A stretch of DNA of 46,480 nucleotides from Paenarthrobacter sp. PH39-S1 (GCF_030063245.1 NZ_JASISR010000031.1:1-46480), one strand, 5' to 3'. Positions 35,053 through 44,511 are shown, counted from the stretch's first letter. Program-made: numbers and translations. Notes: generated from the sequence alone by a model not told the origin.

Positions 35053-35708
35053 TTGAAGCGACAAACACCGCGGCCCCTTCCGTCGTCTGGTCCAAGGCCG
35101 AACAGGCCCGCCCCGGGACGCCCTTGCTCGTGATGCTGCACGGCTACGGCGCCGACGAGGCTGACCTGTTCAGCCTGGCCCAGCTGCTGCCGGACGAGTT
35201 CACCGTTGCGTCCGTGCGCGGGCCGGAGCGTGCCGGTCCCGGGTACTCCTGGTTTCCATTGCGCTCGGATGTCTCCTATGCGGTGCAGACAGTGAAGACG
35301 ACGACGGCGGCCGTCACGGCTTGGCTCGACGTCGTCCGCGGGCAGCACAGCAGCGTCACCCTGCTCGGCTTTTCGCAGGGAATGTGCATGGCCACCTCGC
35401 TGGCGCGGCACCGTCCGCACGACTATGCCGCCGTCGTCGGCCTTTCCGGTTTTGTTATTGACGCCGGGACGGAAGGGGAGGGCTTCTTCCACGACGCGGA
35501 ACTGGCCGCGGCCCAACTGCCGGTGTTTTGGGGCCGTGACCAGGCCGATCCGGTGATTCCGGTCGAAGCCGTGGACTTCACCGCCGCCTGGTTGCGCGCG
35601 CATTCGAAGCTGACCAAAGTCCTCTATACCGGAATCTGGCACGGCATCAACGACCAGGAAATGGCGCACGTCAAGGAGTTCCTCGGACTGACCGTGCTCA
35701 AGGCCTGA
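35049..35708 (+). CDS. Carboxylesterase/phospholipase-type alpha/beta hydrolase
   Basis: A 219-aa serine hydrolase of the short YpfH/lysophospholipase-like group. LVMLHGYGADEADLF gives the oxyanion strand, LLGFSQGMCMA the nucleophile elbow, VFWGRDQADPVIPVEAV the Asp and TGIWHGINDQEM the His. No signal peptide. Translationally coupled to the ASCH gene; substrate unknown. Confidence 0.87.
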   Translation: MIEATNTAAPSVVWSKAEQARPGTPLLVMLHGYGADEADLFSLAQLLPDEFTVASVRGPERAGPGYSWFPLRSDVSYAVQTVKTTTAAVTAWLDVVRGQHSSVTLLGFSQGMCMATSLARHRPHDYAAVVGLSGFVIDAGTEGEGFFHDAELAAAQLPVFWGRDQADPVIPVEAVDFTAAWLRAHSKLTKVLYTGIWHGINDQEMAHVKEFLGLTVLKA

Positions 35709-35759
35709 TGGTGCGGCGTGCTCAAGCCCTCACCGTGGCCCCGGCGGCGTGCGGTGAGA

Positions 35760-35987
35760 TCAGGGCGCGGTTATCCGCACGGTTTGGCCATTGACGGTAA
35801 CGGTATCGCCGACGTGCAGCTGGCGTCCGCGGCGCTCCTCGATCTCGCCGTTGACCTTCACCAGCCCGTTTTTGATGAGCTCGGCGGCCTCCACCCCGTC
35901 CTCAACCAGGCTGGCCAGCTTCAGCAGCTGTCCCAAGCGGATCATGTCGTCGCGGATGGAAATGTCGGTAGTGTCCCGGTTGCTCAT
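35760..35987 (-). CDS. S4-domain RNA-binding protein
   Basis: A 75-aa protein that is a single S4 domain: IRLGQLLKLASLVEDGVEAAELIKNGLVKVNGE and VGDTVTVNGQTVRI make up the fold, as in YaaA/RlbA-type proteins that bind structured RNA, often on ribosomes. No Shine-Dalgarno site; CATTAT 7 nt before the ATG suggests a leaderless mRNA. Confidence 0.88.
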   Translation of the reverse strand: MSNRDTTDISIRDDMIRLGQLLKLASLVEDGVEAAELIKNGLVKVNGEIEERRGRQLHVGDTVTVNGQTVRITAP

Positions 35988-36004
35988 ACAAGCAATAATG
36001 CCTG

Positions 36005-36096
36005 ACAGCGGGCCGGTCCATGTACCGCCGGACCGGTGCAGGTAGCGCCGTCTGCAACAGCGGGCCGGTCCATGTACCGCCGGACCGGTGCAGGTA
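36005..36096. repeat. Two 40-bp direct repeats, each a hairpin
   Basis: The same 40-bp sequence occurs at 36005-36044 and 36057-36096, period 52 bp. Each copy includes CCGGTCC and GGACCGG arms around a 10-nt loop. They lie between the divergent S4 gene and glyS. No protein is likely here. Confidence 0.85.
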
Positions 36097-36150
36097 TCGC
36101 GGCAGCGCAGGCGGGTGGCCGGTGTGCCTGCACTCCGAGGAGATCACTCA

Positions 36151-36222
36151 TCCGGGCTCCGCAGCTTGAGCGGGCTCCGCAGCCCGTCCGGGCTCCGCAG
36201 CTTGAGCGGGAGCCGCAGCCCG
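36151..36222. repeat. 36-bp tandem repeat made of 18-bp sub-units
   Basis: Two near-identical 36-bp units, each formed from two related 18-mers, CTCCGCAGCTTGAGCGGG and CTCCGCAGCCCGTCCGGG. Only one small change (GCTCC to GAGCC) separates the units. An open frame over them gives LRSLSG/LRSPSG repeats, but nothing else supports coding. The rest of the 421-bp gap (35988-36408) holds the 40-bp repeats and presumably the glyS promoter (TAAGCT at 36246-36251 is a candidate -10). Confidence 0.82.
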
Positions 36223-36408
36223 TCCGGGCGCCGGGCGCTGCCCGGTAAGCTAGGGTTTAAAGTTCTCCGGCGCACTGTCCGCCGCATCCCGGACCACGGA
36301 AATCCCCGTCGGCACCGGCCATGATCTCCACCGCGGGATACTTACCCTCGGCTCAGGCGGACCGCACCCAGCGGCCCCGCGACGCTCCTAGAAAGGGACA
36401 ACGCCACA

Positions 36409-37794
36409 ATGGCCAATAAATCCTCGCTCGACCCGATTATTTCCCTGGCCAAGCGCCGTGGATTCGTTTTTCAGGCCGGTGAGATTTACGGCGGTTCGCG
36501 GTCGGCCTGGGACTACGGACCCCTCGGTGTGGAACTGAAGGAGAACATCAAGCGGCAGTGGTGGCAGTCGATGGTCCGCGGCCGCGACGACATCGTCGGT
36601 CTTGATTCTTCGGTGATCCTGCCGCGCCAGGTCTGGGAAGCCTCCGGTCACGTGGAGGTCTTTTCCGACCCACTGGTCGAATCCCTGCACACGCACAAAC
36701 GCTACCGCGCCGACCACCTGCTGGAAGCATACGAGGAGAAGCACGGCCACCCGCCGGTCAATGGACTGGCAGATATCAAGGACCCGGAGACCGGACAGCC
36801 CGGTTCCTGGACCGAACCGCAGAACTTCTCCGGCCTGCTCAAGACCTTCCTGGGTCCGGTGGATAACGAGGAGGGCATGCATTACCTGCGCCCGGAGACC
36901 GCTCAGGGAATTTTTGTGAACTTCAACAACGTCCTGACCACCTCGCGCAAAAAGCCGCCGTTCGGCATCGCCCAGATCGGCAAATCCTTCCGCAACGAGA
37001 TCACACCGGGAAACTTCATTTTCCGCACCCGTGAATTTGAGCAGATGGAAATGGAATTCTTTGTCGAGCCCGGCACCGACGAGCAATGGCAGGAATACTG
37101 GATGGAAACCCGGATGAAGTGGTACACGGATCTGGGCATCCGGGCGGAGAATCTGCGCTTCTTTGACCACCCCGAAGACAAGCTCAGCCATTACTCCAAG
37201 CGCACCGCGGACATCGAATACCGCTTTGGATTCCAAGGCTCCGAATGGGGCGAGCTGGAGGGTGTCGCGAACCGCACGGACTTTGACCTGTCCACGCACT
37301 CCAAGGCCTCCGGAACGGACCTGAGCTACTTCAACCAGGCCACGAACGAGCGGTTCACCCCCTACGTGATCGAGCCCGCCGCAGGCCTGACCCGCTCGCT
37401 GATGGCGTTCCTGGTGGATGCCTACACCGAGGATGAGGCCCCGAACGCCAAGGGCGGGGTGGACAAGCGCACCGTGCTCAAGTTGGATCCGCGGCTTTCC
37501 CCGATCAAGGCGGCCGTGCTGCCGCTGAGCCGCAACGAGGACCTCTCCCCGAAGGCCCGCGAGCTCGCGGCCGCCCTGCGGAAGAACTGGAACATTGATT
37601 TCGACGACGCCGGCGCAATCGGGCGCCGCTACCGCCGTCAAGACGAGGTGGGCACGCCGTTCTGCATCACGGTGGACTTCGACACGCTGGAGGACAACGC
37701 GGTCACCATTCGGGAACGCGACACGATGGCGCAGGAACGCGTTCCGCTGGACAAGGTGGAGGGCTACCTTGCCGTGCGCCTGATCGGCGCCTAG
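36409..37794 (+). CDS. glyS: Glycyl-tRNA synthetase (alpha2 type)
   Basis: Charges tRNA(Gly). The 461-aa protein has the class II core: [26 protein letters not shown] at the start, [14 protein letters not shown], motif 2 [27 protein letters not shown] split over its loop, and motif 3 [16 protein letters not shown]-terminal anticodon-binding domain follows. AAAGGGA precedes the ATG. Downstream, a GNAT gene follows 9 nt later and is probably cotranscribed. Confidence 0.96.
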   Translation: MANKSSLDPIISLAKRRGFVFQAGEIYGGSRSAWDYGPLGVELKENIKRQWWQSMVRGRDDIVGLDSSVILPRQVWEASGHVEVFSDPLVESLHTHKRYRADHLLEAYEEKHGHPPVNGLADIKDPETGQPGSWTEPQNFSGLLKTFLGPVDNEEGMHYLRPETAQGIFVNFNNVLTTSRKKPPFGIAQIGKSFRNEITPGNFIFRTREFEQMEMEFFVEPGTDEQWQEYWMETRMKWYTDLGIRAENLRFFDHPEDKLSHYSKRTADIEYRFGFQGSEWGELEGVANRTDFDLSTHSKASGTDLSYFNQATNERFTPYVIEPAAGLTRSLMAFLVDAYTEDEAPNAKGGVDKRTVLKLDPRLSPIKAAVLPLSRNEDLSPKARELAAALRKNWNIDFDDAGAIGRRYRRQDEVGTPFCITVDFDTLEDNAVTIRERDTMAQERVPLDKVEGYLAVRLIGA

Positions 37795-37803
37795 GGATAT
37801 CTC

Positions 37804-38760
37804 ATGAGCGAACTCACTTACCGCGCCTGGCGCGACGGCGACGACCTGGCCCTGAACGAGCTCTGGGGCGACCCGGAAACGTATCAAGGCGGCCAGTTCC
37901 GCGGCGCGCTGGCGGAGAATTCCGACGCCGGTCCTTGGCGGCGCTGCATAATCGCCGAGGATCAGGGGATTCCGGTGGCGGCCGGCGTAATTTATGAGAC
38001 CAGTCTGCATGCGCAAAGGCTCTGGACCTACCTCGAAGTCGCCAAGGATCACCGCCGCGCCGGTGTGGGTGCCACCTTGCTGACCATGCTCCGCCGGGAA
38101 GGCGAACATGCGCCCTCGGGGGTGCGTGCGCTGCGGACCAAGGTGGAGCCGGGAACGCCGGGTGCCGCTTTTACCCGGACCGCCGGCATGCGGCAGCTAC
38201 AGCGCAGCAGGATTGTCCGGGTGCAGCCGGGCGCCGTACGGCTTCCGGTCTTCGGGGACGGCAGCGAGGCCGCGGCCAGCGCCCGGATCCAGGATCTGGC
38301 CACGGGTTCGGTGGAGCTGACGGACGTCGTGGGCCGTTACTACGCATCCGCCCACGAGTGGGACCCCACCGGCGTACTCTCGCCAGGCACGGTGCAGAAG
38401 CTGTTCCTGGACGATCTCTCCGGCGCCCACGGGGCCATCGTGCTGCGCGGGACGCCGGAGAGCGCTTTCGGCGGCGCGGTGGCGACGGGCAAAAAGAGCC
38501 GCATCCAGGCCTTCGCGGTCAGCTACACGCAGGGTGCGACGGACGAGCCGACGGATGTTTTCCTGGGCCATGAGCCGTCGCTGCCGCCGGAACAGGCCGC
38601 CGCGGCGGTCCGAGACCTGCTGGCGCTGATTTCGCATCAGTACCCGGTGGTGCTGGAACTGGACGATTCCATGGCAGCCCTGTCCGCCGTCGTCGGGCCC
38701 CTGCTTGACGCCGGCAGCGCACGCGTCCTCGGTGCCGAAACGCTCGTCGTAGGCGACTAA
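37804..38760 (+). CDS. Two-domain GNAT-like acetyltransferase
   Basis: A 318-aa protein. The N-terminal domain (about 1-140) is a GNAT domain with TYLEVAKDHRRAGVGATLLTMLRREG forming the acetyl-CoA loop. The second half looks like a degenerate second GNAT domain without a clear acetyl-CoA loop. Target unknown. It starts 9 nt after glyS and ends just before palindrome 4. Confidence 0.75.
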   Translation: MSELTYRAWRDGDDLALNELWGDPETYQGGQFRGALAENSDAGPWRRCIIAEDQGIPVAAGVIYETSLHAQRLWTYLEVAKDHRRAGVGATLLTMLRREGEHAPSGVRALRTKVEPGTPGAAFTRTAGMRQLQRSRIVRVQPGAVRLPVFGDGSEAAASARIQDLATGSVELTDVVGRYYASAHEWDPTGVLSPGTVQKLFLDDLSGAHGAIVLRGTPESAFGGAVATGKKSRIQAFAVSYTQGATDEPTDVFLGHEPSLPPEQAAAAVRDLLALISHQYPVVLELDDSMAALSAVVGPLLDAGSARVLGAETLVVGD

Positions 38761-38789
38761 GCCACCGCTCCCGTCGGCCACCGGAACAA

Positions 38790-38849
38790 TGACGGCAATC
38801 CCGCCAAATGAAGTGGTAACTTTGCCATCATTTGGCGGGAACGCCGTCA
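38790..38849. repeat. Palindrome 4 at the end of the decayed transporter
   Basis: 22-nt arms (inner part CCCGCCAAATGA and TCATTTGGCGGG) with two mismatches and a 16-nt loop. The sequence differs from palindromes 1-3. Its right arm lies at the 3' end of the transporter pseudogene, supplying the codons for VPAK and stop. Confidence 0.75.
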
Positions 38850-39450
38850 GTAAAGGACGGCGGCTGGTCGGGGGCGGGCGACGGTGCGGTGTAGAGGGCA
38901 ATGATGACGGCGAAGCCGCCGCCCCCACCGATGCTGGTGAAGAAATGGGCCAGATGCTAGGAGATTGACAACCTGCCGGTCCCTTGGACCTTGGGCAGAA
39001 TGGCTGCCATCGCCGCGTACAGCGGGAATTGGACCAGTATGCCCGCTGTAGCGGGGACGGCCTTGGTCACGGCCTGCAGGAAGCCCAGCGTCAGCAGGCC
39101 TGCAAGGACGGGCAGGATGCCGCTGTATTCCAGCCATTCGCGCGGACGGCTGCGTGGGGCGGATTCCTCCGGCTGGTCGTTCAGGTCCACGCCCAGATCC
39201 TGTGCCGTGCGGATGGCGGCGCCGGTCGGAGCGGAGAAATGCGCACTGACCGTGGTGAGCAGAATGAGAATGGCGAGCGTCAGCAGGGACTGCCAGGTGA
39301 AGATGGTAGTGCCGAAATCCAGCACGCAGGTGATTTTCAGGAGCGCCGGCGGAATGGATGCCTTGGTTGCCTGCAGCTGCGCGGCCGAGGGCGAGAGGCC
39401 CAGGGCCCATACCGTGCCCCAGTGACGATGAGCGGCGCGACCGTTCCCTT
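38828..39450 (-). pseudogene. Decayed short-chain fatty-acid transporter (AtoE-like)
   Basis: On the minus strand one frame reads HWGTVWALGLSPSAAQ, then TTIFTWQSLLTLAILILLTT, a soluble linker with EWLEYSGILPVLAGLLTLGFLQ, VPATAGILVQFPLYAAM and, after an in-frame TAG at 38957-38959, HLAHFFTSIGGGGGFAVI up to the stop in palindrome 4. These segments, in this order, follow the AtoE/TIGR00366 family, but the N-terminal half is missing, a stretch after GFLQ appears deleted and a stop interrupts the frame. AtoE imports short-chain fatty acids such as acetoacetate or butyrate. The part between 39451 and 39655 shows no gene. Confidence 0.65.
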
Positions 39451-39655
39451 ACCCATGGAGCATAACTAGACGGGTCCGCAGATCATGTCAGCGCCGTCGC
39501 GGGTGGCGACAGGCCCCAAAGGTGGGTGTCCCAATCGGTTTGGATCGGTCCATCGATGTCGCACTTCGCGCCGATGTTTTCCAGCCGGGCAGGTGCCAGT
39601 TGCGTCCTCGATGAGGGGGCGGGCAGGATTTGCGCGACTTTGAGAGAATTGCTGT

Positions 39656-40837
39656 GTGACTGTTACCGATCTGCCCGCCAGCTCCACCAGACTTGAGCTG
39701 CCACCGCTGAAGCTGGGCAACATAACCGTGCCCACCCCCGTCGTGCTTGCACCGATGGCAGGCATCACCAATACCGCGTTCCGCCGGCTCTGCCGGGAAT
39801 ACGGCGGCGGTCTCTACGTTTCCGAAATGGTCACCTCACGTGCGCTGGTCGAGCGTACGCCGGAATCGCTGCGCATCATCAAGCACGACGACGACGAAAA
39901 GGTCAGGTCGGTGCAGCTCTACGGCGTGGACCCGGCCACTGTCGGCAAGGCCGTCCGGATGCTGGTCGAGGAAGACCGCGCCGACCATATTGACCTGAAC
40001 TTCGGCTGCCCGGTGGCAAAGGTGACCCGCAAGGGCGGGGGAGCTGCGCTGCCTTGGAAGACGGCCCTCTTTACCGCCATTGTGCGCACCGCCGTCCGTG
40101 AGGCCGGCAGGGGAAACATCCCGCTGACCATCAAGATGCGCAAGGGCATCGACGACGATCACCTGACCTATCTGGAAGCCGGCCGGATCGCGCGCGACAG
40201 TGGCGTCGCCGCCGTCGCCCTGCACGGACGCACCGCTTCCCAGTTCTATTCCGGCCAGGCCGACTGGTCCGCCATCGCCCGCCTGCGCGAGTCGCTGCCG
40301 GACATTCCGGTGCTCGGCAATGGCGATATCTGGAGTGCCGAGGACGCGATCCGAATGGTCCGTGAGACCGGCGTCGACGGCGTCGTCATCGGGCGCGGCT
40401 GCCAGGGTCGGCCGTGGCTGTTCGGCGACCTGATGGCCGCCTTTGAGGGCAGCGAAAACCGGTACAAGCCCGGCCTCGCCGAGGTTTCGGACAGCGTCTA
40501 TCGGCACGCCCAGCTCCTGATCGACACCTTCGGGGACGAGGACAAGGCGCTGCGGGACATCCGCAAGCACATGGCCTGGTATTTCAAGGGATACGTCGTC
40601 GGCGGCGAACTCCGCGCCAAGCTCTCCACCGTCCCCACGCTTGAGGTACTGCGCTCGCTGCTGGACCAACTTGACCGGGACGCAGCCTATCCCGGGCCGG
40701 ATGCTGAAGGGCCACGCGGCCGCGCCGGTACGCCCAAACGGACGGCGCTGCCCGATGGCTGGCTGAATGAACGCGCGCTCAGCCCGGCGCAGCAGGCCGT
40801 CATCGGTGCGGCGGAACTGGACGTGTCCGGTGGCTGA
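39656..40837 (+). CDS. dus: tRNA-dihydrouridine synthase
   Basis: FMN enzyme reducing uridines to dihydrouridine in tRNA D-loops. The 393-aa protein has VLAPMAGITNTAFRRLCREYGG, NFGCPVAKVTRKGGGAALPW with the catalytic Cys, LHGRTASQFYSGQADW and NGDIWSAEDA, as in DusB-type enzymes. The GTG start follows GAGAG at 7 nt. Its end overlaps the dgt start by 8 nt. Confidence 0.93.
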   Translation: MTVTDLPASSTRLELPPLKLGNITVPTPVVLAPMAGITNTAFRRLCREYGGGLYVSEMVTSRALVERTPESLRIIKHDDDEKVRSVQLYGVDPATVGKAVRMLVEEDRADHIDLNFGCPVAKVTRKGGGAALPWKTALFTAIVRTAVREAGRGNIPLTIKMRKGIDDDHLTYLEAGRIARDSGVAAVALHGRTASQFYSGQADWSAIARLRESLPDIPVLGNGDIWSAEDAIRMVRETGVDGVVIGRGCQGRPWLFGDLMAAFEGSENRYKPGLAEVSDSVYRHAQLLIDTFGDEDKALRDIRKHMAWYFKGYVVGGELRAKLSTVPTLEVLRSLLDQLDRDAAYPGPDAEGPRGRAGTPKRTALPDGWLNERALSPAQQAVIGAAELDVSGG

Positions 40838-42158
40838 GGCCAACTCGCCGAACGGGCAGGGGCAGTACGGGCAGGGCCAGAGCGGGCAGGGCGCCGTCCC
40901 CGGCGCCTACACGGAGCAGGACGCCGAACGCTGGGTCCGGGAAGCGCCCAAGAGCAACTACCGCACCCCCTTCGAACGGGACCGCGCGCGGGTGCTGCAC
41001 TCCTCTGCGCTGCGTCGGCTGGGAGCTAAAACCCAGGTCGTCGCCCCGGACACGGACGACTTTGTCCGAACCCGGCTTACCCACAGCCTCGAAGTGGCGC
41101 AGGTGGGCCGCGACCTGGGCCGGGCCCTGGGCTGTGACCCGGACGTGGTGGACACGGCCTGCCTCTCCCACGATCTGGGCCACCCGCCGTTCGGCCACAA
41201 CGGCGAATCCGCTCTCAACGACATTGCCCACGCCATCGGCGGCTTTGAAGGCAACGCGCAGACGCTGCGGCTGCTGACCCGGCTGGAACCCAAGGTCCTC
41301 GACGCCAACGGCCGCCCCGCCGGCCTGAACCTGAGCCGGGCCAGCCTGGACGCAGCCTGCAAATACCCCTGGGCCGCGCCCGACGCCCCCGCCATCCACG
41401 GGCAGCGGACCAGCAAATTCGGCGCCTACCAGGATGACCTTCCGGTGTTCGGCTGGCTCAGGGCCGGAGCTCCGCGGGCGCATGCGTGCATTGAAGCCCA
41501 GGTGATGGACCTGGCGGACGACATTTCTTACTCGGTGCACGACGTCGAGGACGCCATCGTGGCTGGCCATTTCCAGCTCAAATGGCTGGACAACACGGAC
41601 CAGCGCAGCCGCGTGATCGGCTACACCCAGCAGTGGTACCTGCCGCACAGCGAACCGGCCGCAATCGACGAGGCGCTGCGCCGGCTGGAGGCCACCCCGG
41701 TGTGGGTGCGGCACGCCGATGGCAGCCGGGCCTCGATGGCTGCGTTGAAAAATATGACCAGCCAGCTGATCGGCCGGTTCTGCCAGAGCGCGCTGGAGGC
41801 CACCCGCGGTCTCTACGGCCCGCAACCGCAGACCCGCTACGCAGCGGACGTCATTGTGCCGGAAGAAACCGTGACAGAAATCGCCGTCATGAAGGGCCTG
41901 GCCACCACCTTCGTGATGACCACCGACCACCGCCAGCCCATTTACCAGCGCCAGCAGGACGTGCTCCACGAACTCGTCGCCGTGCTCAGCGCAAGCGGTG
42001 CGCAGCATCTGGAGACGATGTTTGCCGCGGACTGGCGGGAGGCGTCCGACGACGGCGCACGGCTGCGCGTGGTGGTGGATCAGGTGGCGTCGCTGACTGA
42101 CGTGTCCGCGCTGGCCCTGCATGAGCGGCTGGTGGGCGTGCGCCGAACCCTGCTGTGA
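40830..42158 (+). CDS. dgt: Deoxyguanosinetriphosphate triphosphohydrolase-like protein
   Basis: HD-domain enzyme splitting dGTP (or other dNTPs) to nucleoside and triphosphate. Of 442 aa, the first 30 are a Gln/Gly-rich tail (GQGQYGQGQSGQG). The HD residues appear in RLTHSLEVAQVGR and SHDLGHPPFGHNGE, later DLADDISYSVHDVEDA. The GTG at 40830 lies inside the end of dus and starts translation by coupling; the upstream frame to 40767 overlaps dus and is not coding. dnaG follows, an order common in actinobacteria. Confidence 0.92.
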   Translation: MAEANSPNGQGQYGQGQSGQGAVPGAYTEQDAERWVREAPKSNYRTPFERDRARVLHSSALRRLGAKTQVVAPDTDDFVRTRLTHSLEVAQVGRDLGRALGCDPDVVDTACLSHDLGHPPFGHNGESALNDIAHAIGGFEGNAQTLRLLTRLEPKVLDANGRPAGLNLSRASLDAACKYPWAAPDAPAIHGQRTSKFGAYQDDLPVFGWLRAGAPRAHACIEAQVMDLADDISYSVHDVEDAIVAGHFQLKWLDNTDQRSRVIGYTQQWYLPHSEPAAIDEALRRLEATPVWVRHADGSRASMAALKNMTSQLIGRFCQSALEATRGLYGPQPQTRYAADVIVPEETVTEIAVMKGLATTFVMTTDHRQPIYQRQQDVLHELVAVLSASGAQHLETMFAADWREASDDGARLRVVVDQVASLTDVSALALHERLVGVRRTLL

Positions 42159-42161
42159 TTT

Positions 42162-42194
42162 CCTGTGCTGAACTCCCGGAGCGTTAAGCACAGG
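42162..42194. repeat. Hairpin between dgt and dnaG
   Basis: Arms CCTGTGCT and AGCACAGG, extended by AAC/GTT across one mismatch. It begins 4 nt after the dgt stop. No U-run; possible terminator or small REP-like element. Confidence 0.55.
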
Positions 42195-42231
42195 GCCGAC
42201 GCCGGCACACAGTAACGTCCGCGCGGTCCCG

Positions 42232-42237
42232 TAAACT
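42232..42237 (+). promoter_or_regulatory. -10 box for leaderless dnaG
   Basis: TAAACT ends 6 nt before the dnaG ATG, with TTGGCC between and no Shine-Dalgarno sequence. Confidence 0.6.
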
Positions 42238-42243
42238 TGGCCC

Positions 42244-44133
42244 ATGGCCGGGCTGATCAAACGCGAAGATATTGACGAGGTCCGCTCACGCACGGATATC
42301 AAAGAGGTGGTCGACGGTTACGTCACGCTCAAGAGCGCGGGAATAGGTTCCTTTAAGGGTCTTTGTCCGTTCCACGATGAGCGCAGCCCGTCCTTCCACA
42401 TCCGACCGCAGATGGGGTACTTCCACTGTTTCGGCTGTCAGGAGAGCGGCGACGTGATTGCCTTCCTGCAGAAAATGGACCACAGCAGTTTCAGTGAAAC
42501 GGTGGAGAAGCTGGCGGCCAGGATTGGCTTTGAGCTGCATTATGAGGACGGCGGCTCGGGTCCGCGCCGCGAGGAAGTGGGCCGGCGGCAACGGCTGCTG
42601 GATGCGCACAAGATTGCCGGCGAGTACTTCCGCGAACAGCTGCTCACCCCGGCGGGATCCACCGGCCGCAGGTTCTTGGCCGAACGCGGCTTTGAACGCT
42701 CCGCCGCGGACCACTTCGGCGTGGGATTCGCCCCGCAGGGGTGGGATTCCCTGCTCAAACATCTCCGTGGCCGTGCGTTCACCGAAGAAGAGCTCAGACT
42801 CACCGGAATGTTCTCCGGCGGCGCGTCCGTATCCGGCCAGGACCGAATCTACGACCGCTTCCGTGGCCGGCTCATCTGGCCTATCCGCGACATCGCCGGG
42901 GATACCATCGGCTTCGGCGCGCGACGGCTCTTCGATGAGGACCAGGGACCCAAATACCTGAACACGCCGGAAACCGTGCTCTACAAAAAATCCAACGTGC
43001 TCTACGGCATCGATCTGGCCAAACGGAACATCGCCAGGAAACGCCAGCTCGTCGTCGTCGAAGGTTACACGGACGTCATGGCCTGCCATCTGGCCGGCGT
43101 GGACACCGCCGTGGCCACCTGCGGCACGGCCTTCGGCGCGGACCACATCAAGGTTGCCCGCCGGCTGCTCTCCGACGACGGCAGCGGCGGCGAGGTGGTG
43201 TTCACCTTCGACGGCGACTCGGCCGGCCAGAAGGCGGCGCTGAAGGCCTTCGACGAGGACCAGCGCTTCGTCGCCCAGACCTACGTCGCCGTCGAGCCCT
43301 CCGGCGCGGATCCCTGTGAACTCCGCCAGCGCAAGGGCGACGACGCTGTGCATTCGCTGATCCGCTCCCGGCGGCCGCTCTTCGAGTTCGCGATCCGCTC
43401 CACGCTCGCAAAATTCGATCTCAGCACCGTGGAGGGCCGGGTCCAGGGACTGCGCGCCTCCGCCCCGGTAGTCGCCGCCATCAGGGACGGCTCCACCCGG
43501 ACCGGGTACAGCCAGGAGCTGGCCGGCTGGCTCGGCATTGCCGATCCGAACGAGGTCCTGCGCGCGGTCAACACCGCGCTCAAACGCGGCCCCGCCCCGA
43601 CGCGGACCGCGGCACCGGGAACACCCACCCAGGCACGCACCGAACCGGCCGCGCCGACGTATGGGCGCCCGGATCCGAAAGACCCGGTGGTCCGGATCGA
43701 GCGCGAAGCACTGGAGGTTGCCCTGCAGCAGCCCGGACTGCTCAGCACCGACGACTGGGCACGTTTTTCCGAGGCCGAATTTGCCGTCCCCGCCTACCGC
43801 GCGGTGCATCAGGCCGTTCGCGCGGTCGGGGATGCGGGAACCGCCCCGGCGCAGTGGCTGGAGCAGGTGCGGGAGGAACTTCCCGAACCACTTCGCCCGC
43901 TTGTCGCCGAGCTTGCCGTCACACCCCTGCCGGCGACCAACGCGGACACCCTGCGCAACTACTGCCTGGACATTATGCGGCGGCTCTTCGAAATGCAGAT
44001 CACCCGGCTCAAGGCAGAAAAGATGGGCGCCCTGCAGCGGATGGACCCGGGCGCGGACCCGGCCGCCTCCCAGCAGCTGCAGCGGGAACTGATGGAGCTG
44101 GAAATCCGCAGGCGCAACCTTCGAGGCGACTGA
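42244..44133 (+). CDS. dnaG: DNA primase
   Basis: Makes the RNA primers for DNA replication, with DnaB helicase. The 629-aa protein has an N-terminal zinc finger with Cys41, His44, Cys62 and Cys65 (CPFHDERSPSFHI, YFHCFGCQESGD), the RNA polymerase/TOPRIM core with FLAERGF, GFGARRLF, VVVEGYTDVMACHLAG and FTFDGDSAGQKAALKA (metal acids), then a Pro/Thr/Ala linker and the C-terminal helicase-binding helices (about 480-629). Probably leaderless. Confidence 0.96.
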   Translation: MAGLIKREDIDEVRSRTDIKEVVDGYVTLKSAGIGSFKGLCPFHDERSPSFHIRPQMGYFHCFGCQESGDVIAFLQKMDHSSFSETVEKLAARIGFELHYEDGGSGPRREEVGRRQRLLDAHKIAGEYFREQLLTPAGSTGRRFLAERGFERSAADHFGVGFAPQGWDSLLKHLRGRAFTEEELRLTGMFSGGASVSGQDRIYDRFRGRLIWPIRDIAGDTIGFGARRLFDEDQGPKYLNTPETVLYKKSNVLYGIDLAKRNIARKRQLVVVEGYTDVMACHLAGVDTAVATCGTAFGADHIKVARRLLSDDGSGGEVVFTFDGDSAGQKAALKAFDEDQRFVAQTYVAVEPSGADPCELRQRKGDDAVHSLIRSRRPLFEFAIRSTLAKFDLSTVEGRVQGLRASAPVVAAIRDGSTRTGYSQELAGWLGIADPNEVLRAVNTALKRGPAPTRTAAPGTPTQARTEPAAPTYGRPDPKDPVVRIEREALEVALQQPGLLSTDDWARFSEAEFAVPAYRAVHQAVRAVGDAGTAPAQWLEQVREELPEPLRPLVAELAVTPLPATNADTLRNYCLDIMRRLFEMQITRLKAEKMGALQRMDPGADPAASQQLQRELMELEIRRRNLRGD

Positions 44134-44178
44134 CAAGCCCCGCCAGGAGGGCCCCGCAGACCCTCGGCCGCCGTCGAT

Positions 44179-44207
44179 TTCGCGCTACGGTAAACCTTTG
44201 TTATTCT
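44179..44207 (+). promoter_or_regulatory. Promoter of tRNA-Asn
   Basis: TTCGCG (44179-44184) and TATTCT (44202-44207), 17 nt apart. The expected start, about 44213, is 9 nt before the mature tRNA end. Confidence 0.45.
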
Positions 44208-44221
44208 TGAACCTGCTTCAT

Positions 44222-44294
44222 TCCCCTGTAGCTCAATTGGCAGAGCATTCGACTGTTAATCGAAGGGTTGCTGGTTCAAGTCCAGCCGGGGGAG
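44222..44294 (+). tRNA. tRNA-Asn (anticodon GTT)
   Basis: A complete 73-nt cloverleaf: acceptor TCCCCTG pairs with CGGGGGA, D-arm GCTC/GAGC, anticodon stem TTCGA/TCGAA with loop CTGTTAA giving anticodon GTT, T-arm GCTGG/CCAGC with TTCAAGT loop, discriminator G. The CCA end is not encoded. Confidence 0.97.
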
Positions 44295-44297
44295 CGG

Positions 44298-44346
44298 CAC
44301 GAAGAGGCCCTGATCAGCGGAAACGCCTGTCGGGGCTTCTTTTCTT
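44298..44346 (+). terminator. Terminator after tRNA-Asn
   Basis: GAAG-GCCC segments pair imperfectly with GGGGCTTC, followed by TTTTCTTTT. Shape and T-rich tail fit a Rho-independent terminator of the tRNA transcript. Confidence 0.6.
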
Positions 44347-44511
44347 TTGTCGCGATTTGTCGCCCCGACGGGCCTGCCGAAGGTGGAGCCCGGCTGGCCA
44401 CTCTGCCCTCGTCCCGGCCAGCCTGGTTCACTGAGGGCGTAGCTTTTGCCGGATTAGCACGGCGCTAAGTGCGGTTGTCTATAGATAACCAGCATCCCCA
44501 GGAGGTGCACC

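Noticed and set aside
36005-36222. CRISPR-like array
   Set aside because: Only two copies of each unit, spacers are not unique 30-mers, and no cas genes are present.
36036-36324. Open frames with LRSLSG/LRSPSG repeats before glyS
   Set aside because: They arise from an 18-bp minisatellite; no ribosome site, leaderless start or conserved sequence supports a protein.
39466-39655. Reading frame of the gap upstream of dus as the start of the AtoE-like gene
   Set aside because: Translations of 39451-39655 show no transporter segments; the missing half of the gene appears deleted.
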